Numbered from the stretch's first letter, positions 7,473 through 16,375 are shown. The stretch: DNA of 64,000 nt from Natronosalvus caseinilyticus (GCF_017357105.1 NZ_CP071596.1:310001-374000); one strand, 5' to 3'. Notes: generated from the sequence alone by a model not told the origin. Numbers and translations: made by a program.

Positions 7473-10016
7473 CTAGAACTGGCTGAGGCTCATCTCCATC
7501 ACATTCTCATAGCGTTCATCGTCGGTAACATCAGCCATAAATTCAGCTAGTTCTTGAAGGTCGTCATTCTTCCATTCTTTGAGATACTCGGTCGTGTTCT
7601 GGTCGGTCTTGTAAAGATGATAGAGGTACTGTACCTTGTCAATATCTAATAAAGCATCGCTGCCCTTGCCATTATTATTGAGCTTGGAATCAATGTAGTT
7701 GACGCGTTCGTCCGCGATTACGGGCTCTTTCTTGTCACGTGGTCCTTTCACGAGTTTCTCGTCTTCAAGGTCGCTAACGTTCAGATTCTTGGCAAGAAGG
7801 TGTTTGTTCAGGTCATCGAATTTCTCCCATCCGCGCCGGTAGAACGCCGCGTATGCCTGTGTGATAGAATCAATACTTGACGGCAAATTGACCGAGCTTT
7901 CAAGAACCTGTTCAATGACTGAATCGACTGTATCAAGAGCTTCGTCAATACCAACTTGCTCACCTTCTGAGTACACATGCGGGTAGTGCTTTGAGTAGTA
8001 GTACATACACTTCCCACGAAGAATGACACCAAGGTCTGCCAGTGAAAGAGACTGATGACGTTTTCGTTCAGTATCCGCGATGTTCTGCAATTCGAAGAAT
8101 AAGTCTTGACGGAGTTCGTCAAGAGTAGTCTCATTCTCCGTGTCTTCCTTATTTGCGAATATTAGGATGTCGTACTCTGCATTGTCTAGATTGGTGATGT
8201 GGGGATTGTTGGACCGCTCAGATTGGACAGGATATGCGGCAGTAACCGTAAATCCACTATCAATGATAGCTTGTAGAATCACGGACCATGCTTCATTTTC
8301 GTTATGGTGATACGTGAACACCATTTCACCATCATCTTTTAAGACTCGGTGACATTCTGAGAACACATTTGATAGACTTGATATAAAGAACTGCTCGCTT
8401 TTGCCAGATTTACTGTTTGCAACAATCTCCCTAGCTTTTGGAACTAATTCTGGTTCGAATTCCTTATAATCCTCTTTCAATGCTTCACGCAGCCACACAT
8501 AAAAATAATCAGAGAGTTCACTATATTGGACATTATCATAATATGGTGGGTCAGTAATCACATAATCTACACTCTCATCTGGTTCCTCTAATCTTTCAGA
8601 CGTTTTGCTGTGCAGTGAAACCAGCCGGTCTTCCGAGATGGATTCGTTCTGGATATGTCGCTTATCAATATCTCCTGTTTGAGTGTTCTTCACCTTCTCA
8701 AATGGACGGTCACAGTAATCCTTAGCATCGTATACTTTTTCAAAATGATTCTCTAAGGCTGTGATATTTTGCGCCCGGTTTAGTGGGTTCCCCTCAACTG
8801 GTTGAACTACAGGAATATACGCGTGGCGCTGGAACACATTTAATGAGGTCTTCCGGCCAGTATTCCACTTACAGAGTTTCCCGTTTCTAGTAAGCGCTGC
8901 AGATATTGACGTTATAAGGAATTCTCGGACATTTGGGTTCTCGACCTTTTGGACACGTTTGAGAAGTTTCCCAAACGTGAGGAGGTGTCTTTTTGTGAAT
9001 AGTTCCGAGTACCGTTCATAATTATAATTTGTAAGAGCCCGTGTTTTATCACCCTCTGGTATCTTTTGAGAGGGTATTGGGAGTGAGTCTTTTATATTCT
9101 CAAACTCACTCTCAGCTTCCTGTATTGTAGCATAATCTTCTTCATCTGGTTCTTTAAATTTCTTCTTCCCAGAAGGCGTTCGGTAATATATGGCAAAATA
9201 GTCGAATTCTGGCTTGCTATTATTTCTTTGGAGGGTCTCCTTCACGTCATTTTTATGCCCATTAGAGCAAGTGAATTTGCCATATCCATAATTGCCATCG
9301 CTTGGGTTGAATTCTTTACCACAATTGCTACATGTTTCTGACTCCCCAATTTTATGGTTTAGGTATTCAATCCGGTTATCACACTCATCATTCTTACAAT
9401 AGATAACAGCAGGTGAAGTCTTCTTTTTCTGTCCTAATTCATAACGCGGGAATAAATGGACAGTTTCATCACAGGACAGACAGTTAAGTTTCTGAGTTTG
9501 GAGGGAATAGAGTATTTCACACTCTCGTCCCGTGTCAGGGTCTTTGGTTGTATAGAATCGGTCCATATCTTTCCGAACATCATCAAGCAATCTATTGAAT
9601 TCACTTCGTAATTTATCTAAATCAACCTCATCAATAGATTTCTTAGCTGTCCACCAAGCAACCGGATTCAGTTCATATCCTATAGTTTGTGCCCCCAATC
9701 TATTTAATTCAAACAATGTTGTTCCTCCGCCAACAAAAGGGTCAAGAATAACTTCATCTTCAAATCTATCTCCTTGGTTTTGGAAAAACAATCCATCAAA
9801 AGAGCCCGAACTAGTTTCTCGTAGAATATCGTCCGCTTCTACGTTGTCATCAGTGAGCGTCGCTAGGCCTAATGTACGGAAAGTAGTACCCGGCCGTCTA
9901 GCCCACCATTTGTGAATTGAATAAATCGGTCGGTAGTAATTTCGATTGATTGCTTCTCGTTCGGCGAACCAGTCTATAGCTTCTAACGGAAGTTTGTCCC
10001 AAGTTTCCATTTTCAT
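7473..10016 (-). CDS. DUF1156 adenine-type DNA methyltransferase, PglX-class, 847 aa
   Basis: A large DNA methylase of the type found in BREX type 3-like and related loci. The N-terminus has the DUF1156 signature HKWWARRP (about 35-42). DPFVGGGTT (92-100) followed by GYELNP is the SAM-binding motif I, and ITDPPYYDN (about 488) is the catalytic motif of N6-adenine/N4-cytosine amino-methylases. Between these, about residues 174-255 hold zinc-ribbon pairs (CLSC, CKNDEC, CSNC, CSNGH). In BREX the methylase marks host DNA and is also needed for defence. It starts by ATGA overlap inside the end of the PglZ-like gene. Its A+T content is high even for this element, pointing to recent transfer. Confidence 0.88.
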   Translation of the reverse strand: MKMETWDKLPLEAIDWFAEREAINRNYYRPIYSIHKWWARRPGTTFRTLGLATLTDDNVEADDILRETSSGSFDGLFFQNQGDRFEDEVILDPFVGGGTTLFELNRLGAQTIGYELNPVAWWTAKKSIDEVDLDKLRSEFNRLLDDVRKDMDRFYTTKDPDTGRECEILYSLQTQKLNCLSCDETVHLFPRYELGQKKKTSPAVIYCKNDECDNRIEYLNHKIGESETCSNCGKEFNPSDGNYGYGKFTCSNGHKNDVKETLQRNNSKPEFDYFAIYYRTPSGKKKFKEPDEEDYATIQEAESEFENIKDSLPIPSQKIPEGDKTRALTNYNYERYSELFTKRHLLTFGKLLKRVQKVENPNVREFLITSISAALTRNGKLCKWNTGRKTSLNVFQRHAYIPVVQPVEGNPLNRAQNITALENHFEKVYDAKDYCDRPFEKVKNTQTGDIDKRHIQNESISEDRLVSLHSKTSERLEEPDESVDYVITDPPYYDNVQYSELSDYFYVWLREALKEDYKEFEPELVPKAREIVANSKSGKSEQFFISSLSNVFSECHRVLKDDGEMVFTYHHNENEAWSVILQAIIDSGFTVTAAYPVQSERSNNPHITNLDNAEYDILIFANKEDTENETTLDELRQDLFFELQNIADTERKRHQSLSLADLGVILRGKCMYYYSKHYPHVYSEGEQVGIDEALDTVDSVIEQVLESSVNLPSSIDSITQAYAAFYRRGWEKFDDLNKHLLAKNLNVSDLEDEKLVKGPRDKKEPVIADERVNYIDSKLNNNGKGSDALLDIDKVQYLYHLYKTDQNTTEYLKEWKNDDLQELAEFMADVTDDERYENVMEMSLSQF

Positions 10017-10951
10017 TTACCTCTATCCGCGTTAGTGTTGATTCTCAATACAGGAGTCATACACTCTGGCAGGCTAATCCCACCGTGCATGACTTTTTTC
10101 GTTGCACCCCGCGTCGTCCATTTGTAGTGTCCCTGTACCACATAGTGGTTGTCTATTCGTTTAATAATGTTCGCCTGTTCTAGTAATCGGAATGCCTGAC
10201 TGTTCGAGACCTTAGTGAACCGGCTGCTGAACTTGCTACTCAACGATACTTCCTCCTCATCGGAGAGGGTATACGGTGAATTGCCGAGATGATTGATGTA
10301 ACCGTGGTCACTTGTTACGAGGAATTCAGTGTGTACACTCTCGTAGATGATATTCTCTAAAAGTGCCTTTACGTCTTCGTAGATGTCTCCAATCTCTTCG
10401 GTAGAGTAATTCCCTTTGAGTGCCCCTTCAAGTCGTTCATCAGGATGACGTGTCCATACGAATTCAGGTGACGTGTCCGGGAGTTGGGGTACATCAAGGT
10501 CACCAATATATCGGTAGTCATCGCGTGTGACAACCGACGGACTATGCGCGTCAAACCATTCTCGGCAAATGAACTGAGTCTCACTCGGCAGGCCCTCAAT
10601 AGGTGCCCATGAAAGCGATACGTCCCAGTCGTGTTCCTCGGTAAGTTCCTGTTCAAGCCGGAATCCCTCACGAAGGCTGAGAGCGTCCATGATGACACCA
10701 CAACCCTCTTCCAATTCTGTAATGGGGTGGTCACCCATCTGGTTGCGGAGGTCTTCATAGACTTGGGGATATAGTTTCGCTAGTTCACGCTCAAGCAGGC
10801 GTGTCTGGTATTCCGAGTCTGCGAGGTGCCGGTCGCCAAGTGCGTCTTTGTTTGCCCAAATACGGCGAAGGCATTCGAATACGCCATCAAGGATGTTGTC
10901 TTCGCGAAGCAGCGCTTCGAACTCCGACCGATTGTACAATCCGTTACTCAT
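10013..10951 (-). CDS. pglZ: Compact PglZ-like (alkaline-phosphatase fold) protein, 312 aa
   Basis: A short form of PglZ, the phosphatase-fold component of Pgl and BREX systems. It keeps the family's landmarks: a metal-site aspartate in GVIMDALSLREG (D89), TSDHGYI (D215, H216) and HGGISLPECMTPV (H289). It is only 312 residues, whereas BREX PglZ proteins are usually 600 or more, so the extra N- and C-terminal domains are missing. It lies between the DUF499 ATPase (8-base overlap) and the DUF1156 methylase (4-base overlap), the expected company for PglZ. The first 80 residues are helical. The symbol is by homology of motif and context; activity is unproven. Confidence 0.78.
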   Translation of the reverse strand: MSNGLYNRSEFEALLREDNILDGVFECLRRIWANKDALGDRHLADSEYQTRLLERELAKLYPQVYEDLRNQMGDHPITELEEGCGVIMDALSLREGFRLEQELTEEHDWDVSLSWAPIEGLPSETQFICREWFDAHSPSVVTRDDYRYIGDLDVPQLPDTSPEFVWTRHPDERLEGALKGNYSTEEIGDIYEDVKALLENIIYESVHTEFLVTSDHGYINHLGNSPYTLSDEEEVSLSSKFSSRFTKVSNSQAFRLLEQANIIKRIDNHYVVQGHYKWTTRGATKKVMHGGISLPECMTPVLRINTNADRGK

Positions 10952-13733
10952 TCTTGTCCACCTGAAGACTGACGGACAGAGACGCCTGTTCGGGTACGTT
11001 CAGGTCCCAGACGAGACTCAAGAAGGACTGTCGACTCATCGGTTCGTCCGGGTCGATAACAAAGGTCTCGTCCAATGAAACTTTCTCGTCAAGCGCGCCC
11101 GCGCTAATTCCATAGTCCGTCAAATCGTCCGACGTCAGGGTTCCGCTCACAGAAATTTCTGCTTCGTGGATGTCCCATTCAATGCCGATTTCTCGCTCGA
11201 GCGTATCAATGAGGTCTGGTTTGTTGTCTGCATCAAGTGTCCCCATGATGGGGTGGGACTGAATCTTCGGCCCGACTTCTTCCTCAATGCCAAACGTGTC
11301 GAGCATCTCGTCGGTTGACCCGCCTTCAACAGAGACCTTCCCTTCGCGGATGTCGCTTGCATCGAACTCGAACCCGCATTCACAGGACGTTCCTTCTAGC
11401 TCGCTCCCGCACTGAGGGCATTCGAATGCGGTCGAAGCTCCCTCACCACCTGTCTTGGTTCCTCCGGTCGATGTCGCCGTCCCACTGGTTTCGGAGCCAT
11501 CACCACCGTCTATTGACCCAGTCTTGTCGATAGTGATGGTCTCTTCTTCCTCGTCATCATCATCTTGTTCGAGGTACTGCTGGTGAACAAGATTAGTATC
11601 GTTTCCGAGGCTTCCAACACGTTCATCAAAGTAGTTACCTGCCTGAATAACACCATCTCGGCAGAGAGAATCGATAGCCTCTTCCAGTTCATCTTCGCTT
11701 GTCAGTGTCGTGTAGGAAGGATTCCGATAGAAGTCGTTTTTGAGGTGTTCGTACTGAATTCCGCTCGCATCTGCATCTTTGACCGCATTTTTGACCTCCG
11801 ACCGCAGTTGGCTGCTGTCTGGTTTGACGACCTCCTTCGTTGCAGTGTAGAAATCCACATTCCCCCCACTCGGGAGGTCCTGCGGGAACAGCCCGCGCTT
11901 AGTCGATGTGTGGATGGTACCGTACTTGTCCCGGACGCGGTCACGGAGGTTCTGGTAGTTCTGGTCGTGAATTTCCTCGAATCCCTCGGGGAGGACTTCC
12001 TCTTCCCGTTTGAGTTGCTCGCCTGCAACAACCTTCCGTGCAAGTTCGATGATTCCCGTGTTGGTGTCGACACTCGACCGCTTTTCGGGGGTGACTAAGA
12101 CAAGCGTATTATTGAATTCCCGTTCTTGACCTGTCGTAAGTTCCTCGAAGTCTTCATCATAGTTGCGCTTTGCACCGAGCGAGACCGCGATTTTCAGCGC
12201 TTTAGTGTCGGGAATATCCTGCTCAGTGTTGACCGGGTCAAGAATGTAGACGTTGTTGTGACCATCGAAGAGGTCTTCCCGGGTGAGCGACTCAACGCGA
12301 TGAATCGCGTCATGTTTATGAATGTCCTCTGATTTCTTCTCGATGCGTGCTGCTGGGTTTTCGTCTACGTCGAACGCGTACTCGCCATTGATACGATGGA
12401 TGTGCCATGCGTGGCCGTAGACCTCCTCAGTGAACGTCTGTACGATGCGGTGAGCGTTGATTCCTTTTCGCATCGTGCCCATCAGCATCTGGCGTTTATT
12501 TGCTCCTTCCTCGCCTGCCCGCGCGAGACTATGAAGCAATACGATATTGAGGAGTTCTTCATGGAATTCTCCAAAACTACCATCGGGCTTCTGGATTCGG
12601 TGATAGTCGTTCACGTATTTGCCGACGAGTTCGGAATCGATGTATTGGAAGCGGTCGGTGTACGTGAATACATCAACATCGCCCGTCAGGATGAAGTCTA
12701 CGGATGTGTAGTTGTCTCGGAGAATCTCAGCGAGGAACCGGAGAAGGCCTCGAGCATCCGAACTGATGCGCTGTTCCGAATACTTCTCCATCAATAGTTG
12801 GAGCAAGACCGGGTGGAACGGATAGTATCGTTCGATGCGGTCTTGCATGTCGTGATAGTCCTCAAGTTGAATCTGGTCGTTCTGTCGGTAGACGTCCGTG
12901 TATTCCTTTGCAAGGGAAGAAACACCTCCCGAGTCGGTGACTGTTCCGACGAGACGGTGAAGGATAAAGTCGATTTTCTCGTCGCGACGGGAAGAGAGGT
13001 CGTGTGTAAACGGATTTGTCCGCTGCGTAATAGCTTGGACGTCCGCGTCTTCGTAGAGTAACGAGACGAACACGCTCAGCCGCGTGTCATCTCTGCCAGC
13101 AGCTTCAAGAAGGTTCTGAAGGAACGCAAGATTGTCATCTTTATACTCGGAGCGATTCGCCATCCCGAACCAACGCTCGAACTCATCAATGAGAATGAGG
13201 GTTGGCTCATTTTCAAGCGTGTCCCGAATCTGATGAACAGTTGGAAGGTCTGTGTCGCCAGCCCACTGGTCGATGCCCAGATAATCACCAACTGCTTCGG
13301 AAAGGCGGTTATAATCCTTATCGAGATTGAACATTTGGAGGGCCGCAGACCGCGTTTCATCGGGTATATCTACGTCAATCCCTCGCTGGTCTAGCCAGCG
13401 TTGTCCAAGGTTCGGGGAGTTGAACAGGTGATAGACGACGAGTTCGATGTGACTTTTCCCGCTCCCGTAGCCACCACCAACGATTTGACCGCCCTCGGAA
13501 AAACCGTCATTGCCATTGAGCTTCTGAGTCGTGTTTTCGATAATGGTCGTGAGCGTCTCCGTAGGATACGTGATTTCGAGGATACGCTCCGCGTCCTGCT
13601 CTGGCGAATCGCGGTCGTCATAGAGATTGTAGAGTGAAACTTCGTCGAGGAGGCCGGAAGGGTCGATACTTCCATCAGAATCTTGTATCTCATCACTTGG
13701 CGAAATATAATCCGCAATGACTCCCTCAGCCAT
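10944..13733 (-). CDS. DUF499 / BrxC-PglY-like AAA+ ATPase, 929 aa
   Basis: The large P-loop ATPase of a BREX-like operon. Walker A GGGYGSGKSH lies at about 86-95 and Walker B LILIDEFERW at about 179-188, both in the form typical of DUF499 proteins. A zinc ribbon (CPQC and CECG) is near 767-790, after an acidic Gly/Ser/Thr-rich linker, and the C-terminus is beta-rich. I chose the ATG at 13733 because GAGGTG lies six bases before it; the frame extends to 13778 without a ribosome site. It is the first gene of the operon. In BREX, BrxC/PglY is essential for defence and probably forms a DNA-bound complex with PglX and PglZ. Confidence 0.85.
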   Translation of the reverse strand: MAEGVIADYISPSDEIQDSDGSIDPSGLLDEVSLYNLYDDRDSPEQDAERILEITYPTETLTTIIENTTQKLNGNDGFSEGGQIVGGGYGSGKSHIELVVYHLFNSPNLGQRWLDQRGIDVDIPDETRSAALQMFNLDKDYNRLSEAVGDYLGIDQWAGDTDLPTVHQIRDTLENEPTLILIDEFERWFGMANRSEYKDDNLAFLQNLLEAAGRDDTRLSVFVSLLYEDADVQAITQRTNPFTHDLSSRRDEKIDFILHRLVGTVTDSGGVSSLAKEYTDVYRQNDQIQLEDYHDMQDRIERYYPFHPVLLQLLMEKYSEQRISSDARGLLRFLAEILRDNYTSVDFILTGDVDVFTYTDRFQYIDSELVGKYVNDYHRIQKPDGSFGEFHEELLNIVLLHSLARAGEEGANKRQMLMGTMRKGINAHRIVQTFTEEVYGHAWHIHRINGEYAFDVDENPAARIEKKSEDIHKHDAIHRVESLTREDLFDGHNNVYILDPVNTEQDIPDTKALKIAVSLGAKRNYDEDFEELTTGQEREFNNTLVLVTPEKRSSVDTNTGIIELARKVVAGEQLKREEEVLPEGFEEIHDQNYQNLRDRVRDKYGTIHTSTKRGLFPQDLPSGGNVDFYTATKEVVKPDSSQLRSEVKNAVKDADASGIQYEHLKNDFYRNPSYTTLTSEDELEEAIDSLCRDGVIQAGNYFDERVGSLGNDTNLVHQQYLEQDDDDEEEETITIDKTGSIDGGDGSETSGTATSTGGTKTGGEGASTAFECPQCGSELEGTSCECGFEFDASDIREGKVSVEGGSTDEMLDTFGIEEEVGPKIQSHPIMGTLDADNKPDLIDTLEREIGIEWDIHEAEISVSGTLTSDDLTDYGISAGALDEKVSLDETFVIDPDEPMSRQSFLSLVWDLNVPEQASLSVSLQVDKNE

Positions 13734-14052
13734 TATCATCACCTCTGGCGGTAATCCCACAAGTTCTAACCATATCAAACTCCATTCTAGTCACGATTTA
13801 TAGTTGTTTTGAGTAATGGCTTCTGGAAGAGACCTGCATATAGATAGTATTAGTCTCGCACTTCATTCACGGCAGTGGCTATACAGTCATCCTCAGCCTC
13901 GCGGTCGAGATACCATTGACGCTATTCATTGTTTTGATGGATATTAGAAAGAGTCTGACGCGTGCAGTTCTAGCTTCATTTCAACCGAATTAACCACGAA
14001 CAGACAGCGGATTGTCTTTCTCGAAGTATATTCCGACTATATTATGTGGATT
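13734..14052. other. Promoter region between Kiwa-like and BREX-like operons
   Basis: No complete gene. The minus-strand TATA box at 13796-13802 probably drives the BREX-like operon. A short minus-strand frame ending in TAA at 13850-13852 reads like the C-terminal 23 codons of a haloarchaeal protein (REAEDDCIATAVNEVRD) but is preceded by an in-frame TAG, so it may be the relic of a lost gene. The rest is AT-rich with no clear structure. Confidence 0.5.
13796..13802 (-). promoter_or_regulatory. TATA box (TATAAAT) for BREX-like operon
   Basis: On the minus strand TATAAAT is centred 66 bases before the chosen ATG at 13733. Archaeal transcription would start about 25 bases downstream, near 13772, leaving a leader of about 40 bases that contains the GAGGTG ribosome site. 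Inference from sequence. Confidence 0.5.
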
Positions 14053-15033
14053 TTACTCGTTCTGGACCCGCTGTTTACCACCAGTTGTGATATAGGGAGT
14101 TTCCGTAAGCCGGGAATCAACGTGGTCTTCGTTAAAAAGACTGAGAACTTTCCATACGTCACGCTTGTCGCGCATTTTCAATGCCTCTTCACCATTGTCG
14201 TTTGAAACAACATTGAGTTCGACTTCAAAATCGTCAATAATTCCCTTAGCAGCACCCATGTCCATTTCTTCGTATACCCCTAGCTGCTTTACTTCGTACA
14301 TTTTTCGCATTGCATCCGGATACGACTTGGCTGCCTCCTTGAACAGGTCAAAATTAGCAATGGGTACGTCACCGTCTTCGAGGTCGTCAAACACGTCTTC
14401 TGCTACGCGTTCGAATTCATCCATATAATCGAAAATCTTCTCGAAATTCCGCTGGTTGAAGATTAGTATCGTGTCAGCGTAGTAGAGACAGTCAATTCGA
14501 TTTGGAATTGCCATCACTGTCTCATCAATGGGTGTGTACACTTCGTCGGTGATACGAAGACGAAGCCGCGATTTTCGGCCGAGAATTTGTCTCCGCGAGT
14601 AAAATTGGAACGCAATCACCATATCATTGGAATCATGTAGTCGGATAGCTTGGAACGAGGGTATAGGAGACTCTTCGTAGTCAGTCCCTCGAAATCGCTC
14701 TCCTTCGATAAGACGTTCGAAGTTCTCGAATTGGGGGATATCAGCCGTAGACACGTACTGGATTAGGTCCTCATCACGGTCCTTGTTCGAAATAGAGTAG
14801 GAATCCGTCTCCTTGTTGTTGTTAGCAAGGGCCGTTCTCTTATTTTCCACCTTCTCGTAGACCAGTTCCTCAAGCTCACTAAGAACACGTGATTTGGCCA
14901 TCACGCGCTTGAAACTATAGTCGTGGTTCTCCGCATCGGATTCTTCATCCCGAGCTAAAATGAGGTCAACTCCCTTATCAGTTGACCGCTGGAAGACCTC
15001 ATTCACTTCATTTAGCGTTTCCTCAACAGTCAT
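14053..15033 (-). CDS. kwaB: KwaB-like protein (DUF4868) of a Kiwa defence system, 326 aa
   Basis: Resembles KwaB, the cytosolic DUF4868 partner of Kiwa. The central and C-terminal part carries the family's typical string of features: AIPNRIDCLYYADTILIFN, then NFEKIFDYMDEFERVAEDV, and a C-terminal segment ending in strand-rich sequence. The length (326) is close to the roughly 315 residues of known KwaB. It directly follows and overlaps by one base (TAATG) a four-helix membrane protein, exactly the Kiwa gene order. Known Kiwa proteins form a membrane complex that senses phage and blocks phage DNA replication or expression. Assignment is from motif memory plus context; no alignment was run. 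Confidence 0.7.
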   Translation of the reverse strand: MTVEETLNEVNEVFQRSTDKGVDLILARDEESDAENHDYSFKRVMAKSRVLSELEELVYEKVENKRTALANNNKETDSYSISNKDRDEDLIQYVSTADIPQFENFERLIEGERFRGTDYEESPIPSFQAIRLHDSNDMVIAFQFYSRRQILGRKSRLRLRITDEVYTPIDETVMAIPNRIDCLYYADTILIFNQRNFEKIFDYMDEFERVAEDVFDDLEDGDVPIANFDLFKEAAKSYPDAMRKMYEVKQLGVYEEMDMGAAKGIIDDFEVELNVVSNDNGEEALKMRDKRDVWKVLSLFNEDHVDSRLTETPYITTGGKQRVQNE

Positions 15034-15602
15034 TACTTTACTGTCACATAGACGCCGGTACTTAATTCCACGGTTTTGAGAGAGACTATCTCGTCCTTTA
15101 GCGTCTGTTTGGTTAGGATGAGTCGCTTTCCATTATCGTCTTCTACTTTATAAATATTGTATCGAAAGAATGCTAATACTGGGTTCGCGTATAGTTTGTT
15201 AGAACGGACCTGCACTGCGCCAATCGCTAGGAACAAGATGAGAAATGCGCCGATATTGAACGGGTCTGTGTAATCAAACACGATGAACGGAAAGATGTAT
15301 ACGATAAGATATTCAGTCACCATCTCCGTTTGATTTTCATAGTTTTCGACATCTTCCCGAACGCCTCCTCGACTTCGTTTTAGATGCAGTACCAATAACA
15401 GAAATCCAACCGAAAAGATAGTGAACAGTATCGCGCCAATCGATAGTGCCGACACTTCAACTCCGCCTAATTCATGCAATCCGAATTCAATGCCAAATGT
15501 AGAAAACTTCGCTTCATGTCCACGAAGAGCAACAACCAAGTAGAGAGGCGCGTACGAACTGAAAAAAAGTATCCAGCGCGCCCACTCCTTTACGTTCCCC
15601 AT
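15033..15602 (-). CDS. kwaA: KwaA-like membrane protein of a Kiwa defence system, 189 aa
   Basis: A small membrane protein with four likely helices: ILFFSSYAPLYLVVAL, SIGAILFTIFSVGFLLLVL, EYLIVYIFPFIVF and IGAFLILFLAIGAVQV, followed by a soluble tail of about 50 residues containing NPVLAFFRYNIYKVE. Size, topology and position just before a DUF4868 gene match KwaA, the membrane anchor of Kiwa. I use the ATG at 15602 (MGNVKEW); a TTG at 15632 would add ten residues. Neither has a strong ribosome site. Together with kwaB it forms a two-gene operon; the low GC content agrees with acquisition by transfer. Confidence 0.7.
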   Translation of the reverse strand: MGNVKEWARWILFFSSYAPLYLVVALRGHEAKFSTFGIEFGLHELGGVEVSALSIGAILFTIFSVGFLLLVLHLKRSRGGVREDVENYENQTEMVTEYLIVYIFPFIVFDYTDPFNIGAFLILFLAIGAVQVRSNKLYANPVLAFFRYNIYKVEDDNGKRLILTKQTLKDEIVSLKTVELSTGVYVTVK

Positions 15603-15718
15603 TGGGTCTTTTTCTTGGGACTGCTTGCACAAGTCGCTTCTGATAGTCCTGCCATGTGACAGAATCTCCGGAATTGCAAGTCATCGTATTACAGGTAATA
15701 AAGCCCGAGCTAAGGGGA

Positions 15719-15901
15719 TTATGGGCCAAAAATTGAAGGCGGTTTCTCAATTGCGAGGCCCGAAACCTCGCTCCACTGTCGCATTTGCCATTCTTGTAGT
15801 TCCCGGCACGTCTCAGCTAACTCCATCATGTCGGTATTCTCGTCATCACCTGCAGATACTTGGACACTCAATGCTCCCGCACTCATATTGATTGACGCCA
15901 T
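15719..15901 (-). CDS. Small hypothetical protein, 60 aa
   Basis: Not recognised. The ATG at 15901 (MASINMSAGALSVQVSAG) follows a minus-strand TTTTAATA string about 24 bases upstream, suggesting leaderless transcription. An upstream in-frame ATG at 16018 exists but would overlap the neighbouring small gene. The N-terminal 20 residues alternate like a beta-strand pair; the rest is an acidic helix (ELAETCRELQEWQMRQW). It lies 28 bases after the next small gene and 116 bases before kwaA, so it may be part of the same defence cluster. Confidence 0.55.
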   Translation of the reverse strand: MASINMSAGALSVQVSAGDDENTDMMELAETCRELQEWQMRQWSEVSGLAIEKPPSIFGP

Positions 15902-15929
15902 GTTGGTGTTTGAGGGTGTATTAAAAGGA

Positions 15930-16118
15930 CTAATCTGGTCGAACCACGCGAACTTCGGTTTGGTCAATATACGCCATATCGTCTTTTGACCAAATCCACT
16001 GGAACTCGGTGTGCGCACATCTACACACGTCTTTTAAGTTGTCGTCAGGGCCACCACGGATACGGCAGTGAACCATCGAGTCAGTTGCTGTTAACTCAAC
16101 TTCTGGGCCTTGCTTCAT
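15930..16118 (-). CDS. Small cysteine/histidine protein, 62 aa
   Basis: Not recognised. It begins with strand-like sequence (GPEVELTATDSMVHCRIRGG) and has a cluster C18, C32, C34, H36 that could bind a metal. A minus-strand TATAATAC lies about 40 bases before the ATG at 16118. It is divergent from the zinc-finger gene at 16205 and followed by another 60-residue gene. Small divergent gene pairs like this are often toxin-antitoxin or self-regulated modules, but I see no known toxin signature. Confidence 0.55.
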   Translation of the reverse strand: MKQGPEVELTATDSMVHCRIRGGPDDNLKDVCRCAHTEFQWIWSKDDMAYIDQTEVRVVRPD

Positions 16119-16204
16119 TTCAAATGTAGATAACTCAGTCTACTGTATTATACCGCTGACTTTTCTGCATAACGCCAATGCAATTATTTTTCTAAGACCA
16201 ATGT
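16119..16204. promoter_or_regulatory. Divergent promoter region between two small genes
   Basis: Eighty-six bases separate the ATGs at 16118 (minus) and 16205 (plus). TATTATA near 16146-16152 serves the minus direction, and CAATTATTTTTC near 16181-16192 lies about 20 bases before the plus ATG. Both messages would be leaderless or nearly so. Inferred from spacing. Confidence 0.4.
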
Positions 16205-16375
16205 ATGAAATCTGGTCAACAGGACAAAATACGCATCTTGAATGAACGCTATATCCACGATACTGGCAATTGGTACGTATGCACAGAGTGTTCAATCAAA
16301 ATACATGCAGGTGACCGCGATGATTCAGATTTTTGGCTCCATGAGGTGAGACACCACAAATCAGTAGACGTGTAA
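16205..16375 (+). CDS. Small zinc-finger protein, 56 aa
   Basis: A 56-codon frame with a clear zinc-finger layout: CTEC at residues 26-29 followed by histidines in FWLHEVRHH (45, 49, 50), so a C2H2-like site. The N-terminal part (DKIRILNERYIHDTGNWYV) would form the hairpin in front of the knuckle. Such mini zinc-finger proteins are numerous in haloarchaea and regulate diverse processes, though usually with two CPxCG pairs. It is the last gene I assign to the foreign element. Confidence 0.65.
   Translation: MKSGQQDKIRILNERYIHDTGNWYVCTECSIKIHAGDRDDSDFWLHEVRHHKSVDV

Noticed and set aside
14053-15602. Reading the membrane/soluble pair as a generic abortive-infection or toxin pair
   Set aside because: Size, order, one-base overlap and DUF4868-like motifs fit Kiwa better.
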